Assembly: GCA_945886445.1 (NCBI GenBank)
Contig: CAMCZG010000005.1
Location: 1-60,006 of the forward strand
Source: Bifidobacterium breve
Lineage (GTDB): Bacteria; Actinomycetota; Acidimicrobiia; Acidimicrobiales; Ilumatobacteraceae
Direction of reading: 5' to 3'
DNA: 60,006 bases
The notes beneath the pieces are model-generated. The model did not search any database and was not told where the DNA came from. It worked only from the letters and a program-made list of their open reading frames with translations. A program made the translations under genes and the position numbers. Each line of letters begins with the position of its first letter. Position 1 is the first letter of the stretch. Positions 17,678 through 26,514 of this stretch are shown piece after piece.

Positions 17678-18877
17678 ATGTCTACTACCGCAACAGTTTC
17701 AGAAGAGCTCCTCGTCACCCAACTCGTCGAGCAATTGCTCAGTGAATTCCCGCCAAGTTCCACCGATGCGCTGACCTTCTTAGGTGCGCAGTTTGACCTC
17801 GGCCTTGCATGGGTGCAGTTCCCTGTTGGTCATGGCGGTCTTGGGCTTTCTCCGCGCTATCAGAAAATTGTGAACGAGCGCACCGGGCAAGCTGGAGCTC
17901 CTAACCCGTATTACCGCAACCCCATTGGTTATGGCATGTGCGGACCAACTGTTGTTGAGTGGGGAAGCGACGAGCAAAAGAAGAGGTACCTGCGTCCACT
18001 TTTCACAGGTGAAGAAGTGTGGTGTCAGCTCTTTTCTGAGCCCGGTTCAGGCTCCGACTTCGCTGGTCTATCGGCCAAGGGTGTGCGTGACGGTGAAGAG
18101 TGGATCGTTAATGGTCAAAAGGTATGGACCACGCTTGCGCACCTATCGCGTTTCGGTTTACTCGTTGTTCGTACCGATGCAGAGGCTGTGAAGCATGCAG
18201 GTCTCACAGCTTTAGTTGTCGATATGCAAGCTCCCGGAGTCGAAGTGCGACCTTTGCGTCAAATGACTGGTGAGGCAGAATTCAATGAGGTGTACTTCAC
18301 CGATGTGCATATTCCGCATTCTGAAATACTGGGCGGGGCTGGCGATGGCTGGAGAGTAAGTCTCACCACGTTGATGAATGAGCGCGTTTCCATTGGAGGA
18401 GCAGTTCCGCCGCGTGGAACCGGTGTCATTTCAGGAGCGGTGAAGTTGTGGAATGACTTGCCAAGCGATCGCAAAGATACAGCAACACGCGATGAGCTCA
18501 TGAAGTTGTGGTCGCGAGCAGAAGTGTTGCGTCTTACGAACATTCGCGCAGGTCAAATGCGCAAGGTTGGTGTGCCAGGGCCTGAAGGCTCCATTGGAAA
18601 AATGGAAAGTGCAAACCTCAATAAAGATGTTTACGAATTCTGCATTCAACTCATGGGGGCCGACGGAATGTTGTACGGCTCGTACGAAATGGTTCGCCCC
18701 GAAACGGCGATGGGCTTCGAGTACATGCAAAAAGCGTTCCTGCGCAGCCGCGCAAACTCAATTGAGGGCGGCACTACCGAGGTCATGAAGAACATTCTTG
18801 GTGAAAGAGTTCTCGGCTTGCCAGGTGATGTGCGAGTTGATCGCGATATTGCTTGGAGCAAAGTTCCGCGCAACTAA
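17678..18877 (+). CDS. Acyl-CoA dehydrogenase family protein
   Basis: FAD enzyme of 399 aa that introduces the alpha-beta double bond in an acyl-CoA. The FAD-binding stretch FSEPGSGSDFAGL is followed by WIVNGQKVWTT, and the C-terminal SIEGGTTEVMKNILGERVLG is the standard family ending. It diverges from an acyl-CoA ligase with the two starts 74 bases apart, a common pairing in lipid or cholesterol-like substrate catabolism. Chain specificity cannot be read. Its stop shares CTAA with the convergent CopD-like gene. Confidence 0.9.
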   Translation: MSTTATVSEELLVTQLVEQLLSEFPPSSTDALTFLGAQFDLGLAWVQFPVGHGGLGLSPRYQKIVNERTGQAGAPNPYYRNPIGYGMCGPTVVEWGSDEQKKRYLRPLFTGEEVWCQLFSEPGSGSDFAGLSAKGVRDGEEWIVNGQKVWTTLAHLSRFGLLVVRTDAEAVKHAGLTALVVDMQAPGVEVRPLRQMTGEAEFNEVYFTDVHIPHSEILGGAGDGWRVSLTTLMNERVSIGGAVPPRGTGVISGAVKLWNDLPSDRKDTATRDELMKLWSRAEVLRLTNIRAGQMRKVGVPGPEGSIGKMESANLNKDVYEFCIQLMGADGMLYGSYEMVRPETAMGFEYMQKAFLRSRANSIEGGTTEVMKNILGERVLGLPGDVRVDRDIAWSKVPRN

Positions 18878-19284
18878 ACAGCGCTCGACAATAAAATTCC
18901 TAAGTAAAAAATAACGAGTGAACTCAGGAGCCCTACGGCTCCGCCAATTGCTTTTACTCGCTTATCGGGTGAGGCGCTGTGAGCCACTGTGGCAATGGCT
19001 CCTACGGCAACGAGGATAATTTTAACTCCAAGTGTCACTTGGTACGAAGTATCGAGCGCCGTGATATCGGTGTCGAAAATATTCCAGAACCCAGTAACTA
19101 CGAGCACTGCAAATGCGGGCCACGCAATGCGAGCAAAACCCTGTGCGGTAGTAGCTAGTGCTTCGGGGTGCGCTTTTCTGAGCTTTGGTACGAGCCCGCC
19201 GAGAACAATTTGCCCACCCACCCAAACGGCAGCAGCTAAAAGGTGAAGAAAGATCCGCAAGGAATCGAGAGTGGGGCTAATCAT
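18874..19284 (-). CDS. CopD-like integral membrane protein
   Basis: A 136-aa protein with four hydrophobic helices. HLLAAAVWVGGQIVLGGLVP with its early His and Trp is the signature of the copper resistance D family, whose members act in copper transport or are of unknown role. There is no CopC partner nearby, so a copper function is only inferred. Its ATG overlaps the ispH stop by eight bases, and its stop shares CTAA with the acyl-CoA dehydrogenase. Confidence 0.7.
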   Translation of the reverse strand: MISPTLDSLRIFLHLLAAAVWVGGQIVLGGLVPKLRKAHPEALATTAQGFARIAWPAFAVLVVTGFWNIFDTDITALDTSYQVTLGVKIILVAVGAIATVAHSASPDKRVKAIGGAVGLLSSLVIFYLGILLSSAV

Positions 19285-20380
19285 GTGAAGGAGTACTTTC
19301 CTGTTGTCTTAATGCATCGAGAACATTGCTAGCGGCCGTTTTCCTGTCGTCAATATTGCGTCGTAGCGCATTGGGTACTCCGAGCATCGTGTAGCAAGCG
19401 GTGAGCGTGCTCGACTGCAACTCGCGGATGTTACGCGGCGGAGGAAAATACTCGTCTTCCTCGGTCACCCGTACTTCCTCAATGCCATTGGTGGGACGCA
19501 GGAATTGCAGTACTTCCTCCACGAGTTCTTCTGGAGCAGATGCTCCGGCGGTCACACCAACCTGACCAAATAAATCGGGTGGAAGTTCGCTGGCACTATT
19601 GATGCGAAGAACTCGTTTACAACCAGAATCAATGGCCAAGCGTTCGAGAGCACGAGTATTTGATGAGTTAGAGGAGCCGATCACAATAATGCTGTCGCAG
19701 CGTTCGGCCATTTGCATGAGGGCACTCTGGCGGTTTGTGGTGGCGAAACAGAGGTCGCTGCGACCAGGAGACCAAACATCGGCAAACCGGTTGCGTACTG
19801 CTAGAGCAACGCCCTCCCAATCGCGATGCGAAAGAGTGGTCTGCGCAAGTAGCGCTAAGGGCTGGTCGAAGTCTTGAAGCGCCATGACGTCGGCAACGGT
19901 CTCTACTCGCGAAATAGATTGGGGAGCAACAGCCATGGTTCCCACTGCCTCTTCGTGGCCTTCATGACCCACGTACACAATGTGGTATCCCTTAGACGCG
20001 CGCACCTTTACTTCGTGGTGCACCTTTGTAACAAGCGGACACACAGAGTCGACAACATAGCTTCCTCGCCGTCGGGCTTCTTCTACAACCTCTGGAGCCG
20101 ACCCATGGGCCGACAACATAATGGGCATCCCGTTTGGCACTTCGGAAATATCGTCTACGAAAATAACCCCTAGGTCTGTGAAGCGTTCAACAACAAGCTG
20201 ATTATGAACAATTTCGTGATAGCAGTACACAGGAGCAGGGAATGTGCGCACCATCCAAGAAAGCGCCTTGATTGCCATTTCGACTCCAGCACAAAAACCG
20301 CGCGGAGCAGCGAGCAATACGCGCTCCACTCGCGATTCAGACGCAACGACGCCTTGTGCTTCTTGTGGAGTAGGGGCCAT
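19277..20380 (-). CDS. ispH: 4-hydroxy-3-methylbut-2-enyl diphosphate reductase
   Basis: Last enzyme of the MEP isoprenoid pathway, a [4Fe-4S] protein. The three cluster cysteines are in APRGFCAGVEMA, VDSVCPLVTKVH and RSDLCFATTNRQ; EIVHN, SAHGSAPEV and YVGHEGHEEAVG carry the substrate-binding His and Glu residues. At 367 aa it has a short C-terminal extension after the last conserved block. A TAATGT box lies nine bases before the ATG. It diverges from the DUF512 gene with only 44 bases between the start codons. Confidence 0.95.
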   Translation of the reverse strand: MAPTPQEAQGVVASESRVERVLLAAPRGFCAGVEMAIKALSWMVRTFPAPVYCYHEIVHNQLVVERFTDLGVIFVDDISEVPNGMPIMLSAHGSAPEVVEEARRRGSYVVDSVCPLVTKVHHEVKVRASKGYHIVYVGHEGHEEAVGTMAVAPQSISRVETVADVMALQDFDQPLALLAQTTLSHRDWEGVALAVRNRFADVWSPGRSDLCFATTNRQSALMQMAERCDSIIVIGSSNSSNTRALERLAIDSGCKRVLRINSASELPPDLFGQVGVTAGASAPEELVEEVLQFLRPTNGIEEVRVTEEDEYFPPPRNIRELQSSTLTACYTMLGVPNALRRNIDDRKTAASNVLDALRQQESTPSHD

Positions 20381-20412
20381 ATGCGTCCCACATTAGTTCG
20401 CTGAGGCGCAAG

Positions 20413-20424
20413 TAGCCTCTCCAT
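20413..20424 (+). promoter_or_regulatory. Leaderless promoter (-10) of the DUF512 gene
   Basis: TAGCCT at 20413-20418, six bases, GTG at 20425. An ATG two bases earlier is in another frame. Confidence 0.55.
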
Positions 20425-21879
20425 GTGTCTGTTTCCACTGAACTCACCGCCCGTATTGTGGCTGTTCACCACGGTTCTCCTGCCCAACAGGCAGGTGTAC
20501 TCGTGGGCGATGTGGTTCAGAGCGTCAATGGGCAAGTAGTACGCGACATTATTGAATGGCACCACGCTGTCGATGAAGCAACAATTTCTCTCGATATTGA
20601 TCGAGATGGAATGCATTTTGAGTTCGATATTGAAAAGCGGGCTGGCGAACAACTTGGGGTAGAAATTTCCAGCGCTGTATTCGACCGGGTGCAAACATGC
20701 GACAACCACTGTTCTTTTTGTTTCATCTATCAATTACCTAAGAACCTGCGCAAGAGCCTTTACCTCAAAGATGACGATTACCGACTGAGCTTTCTGTTCG
20801 GTAACTTCACAACGCTGACACGTTTTACAGAAGCAGACCTCGAGCGAGTAATAGATCAAAAATTATCACCGCTACACGTGAGCATTCATGTGAGTGACCC
20901 GTGGAAGCGCGCCGATATGTTGCGCAATGAGCGTGGAGCGGTCAGCCTGCGATGGCTCAAGGTTTTGCTTGAAAATGGAATTGCAGTTCGCGGGCAAATT
21001 GTGGTGTGCCCCGATCACAACAATGGTGAAGATCTCGAACGCACACTGATAGATGTTCTCGACCAGTTTCCACTTCTTGAAGCTGTTGCAATTGTTCCTC
21101 TTGGTTTAAGCCAGTTTAATCCGGAAGCAGAACTTCGCGTTCATACCTCTCAAGAAGCAGCCGACGTTGTAACGCTATGTGAGAAGTATCAGTTGATTGC
21201 AGAGCAACTGATTGGTAAGAAAATGTTTTGGCCATCTGATGAGTTTTATCTTCTCGGCAATATGCAATTCCCAGAAGCAGTTTCCTATGGTGGATACCCG
21301 ATGTATGAAGACGGTGTAGGAATTGTTTCAAGTTTCGTCGAGGAGTTCCATGGTCGAAAGATCAATGACGAAGAATCTTTGGCGCAGCAAACGAGCGGGT
21401 TTTTTGCCTCGGTCGATGGCGCAACGCCTGGTGGATACAGATCTCTTCGCGATACCAGTATTCAAAACCCTGCAGGTGACACAGGTTTACGTGTTGTACA
21501 TAGCCAACCGGTTGAACTCACTCGTCGTGCGCCCTCGGTCACTTCTTCCTCTGGCAAGGTAGGTATTTTGACGGGTACGTATGCAGCAAGTGTTATTTCG
21601 ACACTCGTGAGCGATTATGGAGACCGAATTTCGGTTTTAGCCGTAGTAAATAACTATTTTGGGGGCAATACTGCAGTCTCGGGTTTGATGGTTGGCGAAG
21701 ATATTCGCTCAGTCATGTTGTCTCATGTCGAATGTGGCGTGTTTCTTTTACCCGATGTGTGCTTGTCGGAAGGTCGCTTTCTTGACGGAATGACACTCGA
21801 GGACCTCCCGTCGTCGGTTGTGGTTCTGCCTACCGACGGTCATGCACTACGTAATTTTCTGGAAAAGGTAATGCAATGA
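20425..21879 (+). CDS. DUF512 protein with N-terminal PDZ and radical-SAM-like Cys motif
   Basis: A 484-aa protein of unknown function. It opens with a PDZ-like domain (VHHGSPAQQAGVLVGDVVQSVNG), followed by the motif CDNHCSFCFIYQLPKNLR, a Cx3Cx2C arrangement like that of radical SAM enzymes, and a TIM-barrel-like middle (SPLHVSIHVSDPWKRADML). The C-terminal region is the DUF512 domain. The gene sits directly upstream of der with a four-base overlap, a conserved pairing that suggests a link to ribosome or translation functions, but no reaction is known to me. Confidence 0.82.
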   Translation: MSVSTELTARIVAVHHGSPAQQAGVLVGDVVQSVNGQVVRDIIEWHHAVDEATISLDIDRDGMHFEFDIEKRAGEQLGVEISSAVFDRVQTCDNHCSFCFIYQLPKNLRKSLYLKDDDYRLSFLFGNFTTLTRFTEADLERVIDQKLSPLHVSIHVSDPWKRADMLRNERGAVSLRWLKVLLENGIAVRGQIVVCPDHNNGEDLERTLIDVLDQFPLLEAVAIVPLGLSQFNPEAELRVHTSQEAADVVTLCEKYQLIAEQLIGKKMFWPSDEFYLLGNMQFPEAVSYGGYPMYEDGVGIVSSFVEEFHGRKINDEESLAQQTSGFFASVDGATPGGYRSLRDTSIQNPAGDTGLRVVHSQPVELTRRAPSVTSSSGKVGILTGTYAASVISTLVSDYGDRISVLAVVNNYFGGNTAVSGLMVGEDIRSVMLSHVECGVFLLPDVCLSEGRFLDGMTLEDLPSSVVVLPTDGHALRNFLEKVMQ

Positions 21880-23210
21880 AACCCCATGTTGTCATCGTTG
21901 GTCGCCCAAACGTCGGTAAAAGCACTCTGTTCAATCGCTTTGTAGGTGGGCAAGTTGCCATTGTTGAAGACCGTCCAGGAATCACTCGCGATAGAAACAC
22001 TCACGACGCCTCATGGTTGGGCCGTGAATTCTGTGTGACCGATACAGGAGGCTGGATGCCTGGAGGAAGCGACCTAGAAGAAAAAGTGTCGCGCCAGGTC
22101 GAGCAAGCGGTGAAAGAAGCAAACCTTGTTCTCTTTATTGTTGATGCTTCAGTAGGAGCAACCGACGATGATGAGCGTATTGGTATGTGGTTGCGTAAAT
22201 CAGGAGCAACAGTTCTTGTTGTCGCAAATAAGTCAGACAACGAGCGCCGCGAGAACGATCGCTGGAATTTTCTTTCTTTAGGTCTTGGTGAACCTTGGCC
22301 AGTCTCTGCTTTGCATGGGCGCAGGTCAGGAGACTTGCTCGACGTCATCATCTCTGAGCTTGGCTTAGATACTCAAGAAGCACCCGAACTTGAGGAAGTC
22401 GATAATTCGCACTTAGAGCCATCTGACCCTGCACTTAAAGGTGTGCCGCGTGTTGCCATAGTTGGTCGACCAAATGTGGGTAAAAGCACCTTGTTCAACA
22501 AGATTGTTGGTGAAGAACGCAGTGTGGTTCACGACATGTCTGGAACTACACGTGATGCCATCGACACTTTAATTGAAACGGTAGACGGCAAGCTCATTCT
22601 CGTTGACACTGCAGGTATGCGCCGTCGTTCAAAAATCGACGACTCAGCCGAGTATTACTCACTCGTGCGAGCTTTGCGTGCTGTTGATGAGTCCGACATT
22701 GCGCTGCTCGTTATTGACTCCACAGAAGGCGTCACGAGCCAAGATCAACGTCTCGCAGAACGTATCGACGCAGCAGGTTGCCCCCTCATCGTCATTTTGA
22801 ATAAATGGGAAATTCTCGACACGGAGCGCCGTGAACAAGTGACCGCTGAAATGGCGCGAAAGTTGTACTTCATTGGTGATGCACCAATTTTGCGAGTGTC
22901 AGCATTAACGGGCAAAGGCGTGCATCGTTTGTTACCAGTATTAAAAGATTCCATTGAGCAATATCACCGACGTGTGCCAACACGCGATGTGAACCGTGTG
23001 ATGTCTGATGCTCAGCAAAAGCACCCTGCTGCTGGCGGTGCTCGAGTGCTTTATGCACTACAGGGTGCATCAGACCCACCAACGTTTACATTATTTGTGA
23101 ATCGAGAGCTCCCGGGTTCATACTTGCGTTATCTCGAGCGTTCCATTCGTGAAGCATTCAAATTCGGATCCACACCTATTAAGTTGCGCGTTAGGCGTAG
23201 GGCGGAATAG
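21876..23210 (+). CDS. der: Ribosome assembly GTPase Der (EngA)
   Basis: Double-GTPase needed for maturation of the 50S subunit. Two G1 motifs GRPNVGKSTLFN, two G3 motifs (DTGGW and DTAGM) and two G4 motifs (NKSD and NKWE) are present, followed by the C-terminal KH-like domain. 444 aa is normal. Translation is coupled to the DUF512 gene through ATGA. A small zinc-ribbon gene and tRNA-Pro follow. Confidence 0.97.
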   Translation: MKPHVVIVGRPNVGKSTLFNRFVGGQVAIVEDRPGITRDRNTHDASWLGREFCVTDTGGWMPGGSDLEEKVSRQVEQAVKEANLVLFIVDASVGATDDDERIGMWLRKSGATVLVVANKSDNERRENDRWNFLSLGLGEPWPVSALHGRRSGDLLDVIISELGLDTQEAPELEEVDNSHLEPSDPALKGVPRVAIVGRPNVGKSTLFNKIVGEERSVVHDMSGTTRDAIDTLIETVDGKLILVDTAGMRRRSKIDDSAEYYSLVRALRAVDESDIALLVIDSTEGVTSQDQRLAERIDAAGCPLIVILNKWEILDTERREQVTAEMARKLYFIGDAPILRVSALTGKGVHRLLPVLKDSIEQYHRRVPTRDVNRVMSDAQQKHPAAGGARVLYALQGASDPPTFTLFVNRELPGSYLRYLERSIREAFKFGSTPIKLRVRRRAE

Positions 23211-23213
23211 GTC

Positions 23214-23462
23214 ATGCCTTGGTGTGAACCATGTGCAAAATATTTCACTCCAACTGCAATGACTGCAGAAGGGGCCTGCCCCGACTGCGGCGATACACCT
23301 TCGTTGCCAAATGCGCACGGAAAAATCACTGCTGAAAACCTGAATTTGCGTGAACTTGCTGGAATGACCGAGGCCGAAGCAAAGGCACCTTGGCACTTCA
23401 AGATGCTGCTTGGGGCTCTCGTTTTGTACCTCACTTGGAGGGTAATCAGCCTTTTCTCGTAG
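23214..23462 (+). CDS. Small zinc-ribbon membrane protein
   Basis: An 82-aa protein with two Cys pairs (PWCEPCAKYF and CPDCGDTPSL) forming a zinc ribbon, a short charged middle, and a single C-terminal hydrophobic helix (MLLGALVLYLTWRVISLF). It begins three bases after the der stop, so it is likely cotranslated. This type is common near der in actinobacteria in my recollection; its role is unknown. Confidence 0.75.
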   Translation: MPWCEPCAKYFTPTAMTAEGACPDCGDTPSLPNAHGKITAENLNLRELAGMTEAEAKAPWHFKMLLGALVLYLTWRVISLFS

Positions 23463-23472
23463 ACTTCGAGCA

Positions 23473-23547
23473 CGGGCTGTAGCGCAGCTTGGTTAGCGCG
23501 CTTGTCTGGGGGACAAGAGGTCGTGGGTTCAAATCCCGCCAGCCCGA
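23473..23547 (+). tRNA. tRNA-Pro (anticodon GGG)
   Basis: A complete cloverleaf folds by eye: 7-bp acceptor stem CGGGCTG/CAGCCCG, D stem GCGC/GCGC, anticodon stem CTTGT/ACAAG with loop CTGGGGG (anticodon GGG), 5-base variable loop, and T stem GTGGG/CCCGC with loop TTCAAAT. The discriminator is A and the CCA end is not encoded. Confidence 0.96.
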
Positions 23548-23597
23548 CAATTGTTTTCTCGTGCAAATTTGAGTTGTTCACACTGAAGGGTTCTCAT

Positions 23598-24314
23598 ATG
23601 AAAATTGCAGGTTCAGTAGTTTTGGTAACCGGGGCCAACCGTGGTCTCGGTGCTGAGTATGTTCGTCAGTTACTCGATCGTGGAGCTTCCAAGGTGTACG
23701 CCGCTGCGCGCAAGCCAGAAACAATTACCACACCAGGCGTTGTGCCCATCAAACTCGATGTCACTAATGCAAATGACATTGCGGCGGCAGTGGAGCAGTG
23801 TGGTGACATCACCATGCTTATTAATAATGCCGGTGTGGTCATAGGGGGCCGTATTATGGCGGATCACGCTCTAGAGAACGCCAAAGCAGAGTTTGAAACA
23901 AATGTATGGGGTCCGTTCAACTTGTCGAAGTCATTTGCTCCCGCACTTGCCGCTAACGGCGGAGGCGTCATTGTGAACGTGTTGTCAGCAGTGTCGTGGC
24001 TCTCGATGAAAGAAGTTGCAACTTACGCAATGTCAAAGTCTGCGGCTTGGTCGATGACAAATGGTTTACGACTCGAGCTTGCTCGTCAAGGAACCCTTGT
24101 GGTTGCCGTTCACCCAGCTTTCATTGATACCGATATGGCTGCCGGAGTAGATATGCCAAAGACATCCCCACATCAAGTGGTGGAACGTACTTTGGATGGC
24201 GTCGAGCAGGGTGTGCCTGAAGTGTTGGCCGACGACACATCGGTCTTCGTTAAAAATAGCTTGCCAAAACACATCGAAACTTTTTATCCAAAAGTGGCAG
24301 CTCCGCGACCTTGA
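23598..24314 (+). CDS. Short-chain dehydrogenase/reductase
   Basis: Classical SDR of 238 aa. The cofactor motif is VLVTGANRGLG, followed by LINNAG, the catalytic Ser in LSAVSWLS and the Tyr-Lys pair in YAMSKSA. Substrate unknown. The long frame runs into the tRNA gene; the ATG at 23598 is fixed by GAAGGG at 23585-23590 with a seven-base gap. The stop overlaps the TTG start of the L,D-transpeptidase gene. Confidence 0.88.
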   Translation: MKIAGSVVLVTGANRGLGAEYVRQLLDRGASKVYAAARKPETITTPGVVPIKLDVTNANDIAAAVEQCGDITMLINNAGVVIGGRIMADHALENAKAEFETNVWGPFNLSKSFAPALAANGGGVIVNVLSAVSWLSMKEVATYAMSKSAAWSMTNGLRLELARQGTLVVAVHPAFIDTDMAAGVDMPKTSPHQVVERTLDGVEQGVPEVLADDTSVFVKNSLPKHIETFYPKVAAPRP

Positions 24315-25024
24315 GAATTTTTGCAAAGTTCATTTTTTGCTTGGGGGTACTTTCTTTTGTTTTCCCCGCGACAACGTACGCCGATGGTACCCAGGTTCTG
24401 AATATAAGAGAAGCACTTATTGGTGATGCACAGCAGATTGTTGTTGTTGAAAATACAGCGAAAGAAAGCTCTTCTGCCACGTTGTCTGTGTACATCAAAA
24501 GTGAACTGGGTTGGCGCAAGCAATTCGGTTCCATTCCCGTTCGTATCGGAAGAAGTGGTTTCTCCGAGCGTCATCGCGAAGGTGACGGCACCACGCCTAT
24601 GGGCTCGTATGGGATACCGTCAGTTTTTGGTATCGCGACTGATCCAAAAAATGGTTTCCCTTATATTCGTATTCGCGAAAACTACTGCTGGGTCTTGCGT
24701 CAATCGCAAAAGACTTATAACACCATGGTGAAGGGGAGCAAATGCGTCAAAGGCGATGAAGATCTTTATCGCATTGCCAAAGGTGGCCCTTACAGACGCA
24801 GCATTGTTCTCGACTTCAACATGAACCCTGTTGTCCTGGGTCATGGGGGTGCAATATTCGTACATTCGCATTCTTACTATGCATCGGGTAAGACAAAGCC
24901 AACATCCGGATGCGTGAGTTTGACGAACGCACATTTGGTGAAGTTGCTGCAACTTCTTGACGCCAGCCTTCAGACACGAGTGGTTATGGGAACGAAAAGT
25001 TTCCTAGGTTCATCGATTCCCTGA
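24311..25024 (+). CDS. Secreted L,D-transpeptidase-like protein (YkuD fold)
   Basis: A 237-aa protein with an N-terminal signal peptide (hydrophobic FIFCLGVLSFVFPA, then a likely cleavage after TYA). The YkuD catalytic centre is HGGAIFVHSHSYY followed by TSGCVSL with the nucleophilic Cys. The Arg found after the Cys in the classical motif is replaced by Ser, as in the COG3786 branch. It would cross-link or trim peptidoglycan stem peptides outside the membrane. The start is TTG overlapping the SDR stop (TTGA). The 3' end overlaps the convergent LLM gene by 41 bases. Confidence 0.8.
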   Translation: MRIFAKFIFCLGVLSFVFPATTYADGTQVLNIREALIGDAQQIVVVENTAKESSSATLSVYIKSELGWRKQFGSIPVRIGRSGFSERHREGDGTTPMGSYGIPSVFGIATDPKNGFPYIRIRENYCWVLRQSQKTYNTMVKGSKCVKGDEDLYRIAKGGPYRRSIVLDFNMNPVVLGHGGAIFVHSHSYYASGKTKPTSGCVSLTNAHLVKLLQLLDASLQTRVVMGTKSFLGSSIP

Positions 25025-25775
25025 AGTGCTGTTGCTCAGTGGTGAGAAAGATCACTCGGTCAACGCCTAGATCGGCGAGTGGGGTAATGGCCCTTTGATT
25101 TTCAGTGTGCTCCATGCTCCATGGCATCCATACCGAGATGTTTGCCTGAGTTCCATATTTCGTGGCCTCGGTTTGATACTCAGCAACGATGGCGGACAGA
25201 TTTTCGTGATTCCATCGAACATTGATGGAACAGTTCAACTGTGCTGCTATCACAGCTAACTCTGAACTGTTGACACCGATGGTGATGTTTGGTTCTGTTG
25301 GGGGCGCGACGATGAGAGGTGTTGCGCTTGAATCACGCTGCCAAATGGAACGAATGGTCTGTACCGATTCCACAAGGTAGGCGTGTCTGTCGGCCATTTT
25401 CCTCTGCAGCTCAATACCCAGTGAATGATGTTCAGCAGCAAATCGCGACGCAGGAGACGCACCGGCACCAAGACCCAGGGTGAAGCGACTATTGCTCATG
25501 AACTGCAACGATGTAGATGCTTGAGCAAGTACGGCTGGTCGCCTGTTCACGACGTTTGCCACCAATATGCCGAGTTGAAGAGATTGTGTCTTGGCGGCCA
25601 AGGCACCCAGAAGTACAAATGGGTCGAGCATGGGGTGAGTCACGTTTTCCTGGAGCGCTGCAAAGTGGTCGAGCACCCACAGCGTTTGGAACGGTCCTTT
25701 GTCAATAGCTTCGGCGAGGGCGTACAGCTGATCATAAGGAACGAGTGATTGGTTGACATGCAGATCGAATATCAC
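24984..25775 (-). CDS. LLM-class oxidoreductase, short form
   Basis: Luciferase-like protein of 263 aa. The middle part ILVANVVNRRPAVLAQASTS and FTLGLGAGASPAS is typical of F420-dependent LLM members, but the N-terminal half is abbreviated. I prefer the GTG at 25775, because family members begin near IFDLHV and CAGACT stands six bases upstream; a GTG at 25799 is also possible. It overlaps the L,D-transpeptidase gene tail to tail and starts 40 bases from the SRAP gene. Substrate unknown. Confidence 0.72.
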   Translation of the reverse strand: MIFDLHVNQSLVPYDQLYALAEAIDKGPFQTLWVLDHFAALQENVTHPMLDPFVLLGALAAKTQSLQLGILVANVVNRRPAVLAQASTSLQFMSNSRFTLGLGAGASPASRFAAEHHSLGIELQRKMADRHAYLVESVQTIRSIWQRDSSATPLIVAPPTEPNITIGVNSSELAVIAAQLNCSINVRWNHENLSAIVAEYQTEATKYGTQANISVWMPWSMEHTENQRAITPLADLGVDRVIFLTTEQQHFRESMNLGNFSFP

Positions 25776-25803
25776 AATTACAGTCTGCCGTAGAGGCACT
25801 GTT

Positions 25804-25815
25804 TATACTCGCCAT
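25804..25815 (+). promoter_or_regulatory. Leaderless promoter (-10) of the SRAP gene
   Basis: TATACT at 25804-25809, six bases, ATG at 25816. The same bases read on the minus strand give TATAAA, so the site may fire both ways. Confidence 0.65.
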
Positions 25816-26514
25816 ATGTGCGGACGATTAGTCATTACTAGTTCTGCTCAAGACATCTCTGAACACTTCGGTGCCGTCGTTGTCGCTGAACTGTCAAACA
25901 CTGATACTCCAAATTTCAATATAGCCCCCACGAGCCGACTGCTTTCGTTGCGACGCAAAGGAGATGATTCTGCTTTAGAAGAATTGCATTGGGGAATGCA
26001 GCCGCTGTGGCTGTCGCAATTCGAAGGTCGTGCACCTGTTATTAATGCCCGCGCAGAAACAATTACTGAAAAGCCGATGTTCAGAGATCTCATCGTTGGT
26101 GGGCGATGTGTTGTAGCGGTGAACGGGTATTATGAATGGCTCACCACGCATCATGCACAGCAAAAAATCCCCTTTTTCATTTCAGCAAAAGATATGAATC
26201 TCATCAATATGTGCGCGCTATGGCATACGCGTGTAGCTGGCGATACAGCCGTGATAGAAGTTGCCATCATTACTGTGGCTGCAAATGAGAGTCTCTCTGG
26301 CGTTCATCACCGCATGCCAGCAATCTTGGAGACCGCGAATATCGATGCCTGGCTCGCTGGTTCCGTAGACGATTCAGTTCAGTTGTTGCAGTCGTGGGCG
26401 GGTGACCCGTTGCGAATACGAGAGGTGTCGACCAGGGTTAATGCAGTGCGAAACAATTCAGTAGAAAATATTGCCCCGGTGTCCACGCAGGTCTTGCCAA
26501 CTTTGTTCGACTAG
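25816..26514 (+). CDS. SRAP-domain abasic-site protein (YedK/HMCES family)
   Basis: Protein of 232 aa that protects abasic sites in single-stranded DNA by forming a covalent link through its second residue. MCGR at the start gives the catalytic Cys2 after Met removal, which fixes the ATG at 25816 and excludes the longer frame. Other family elements are FNIAPTS, the Asn in VINARAET, the Glu in VNGYYEW and the His in VHHRMPAIL. It has its own leaderless promoter. Stop codon shares CTAG with the convergent HIT gene. Confidence 0.93.
   Translation: MCGRLVITSSAQDISEHFGAVVVAELSNTDTPNFNIAPTSRLLSLRRKGDDSALEELHWGMQPLWLSQFEGRAPVINARAETITEKPMFRDLIVGGRCVVAVNGYYEWLTTHHAQQKIPFFISAKDMNLINMCALWHTRVAGDTAVIEVAIITVAANESLSGVHHRMPAILETANIDAWLAGSVDDSVQLLQSWAGDPLRIREVSTRVNAVRNNSVENIAPVSTQVLPTLFD

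Noticed and set aside
20170-20733. Minus-strand 187-aa open frame overlapping the ispH and DUF512 5' ends
   Set aside because: It overlaps the clear N-terminal motifs of both genes and has no family features.
23129-23581. Minus-strand 150-aa open frame across der, the zinc-ribbon gene and the tRNA
   Set aside because: It runs through a tRNA gene and two better supported genes on the other strand.
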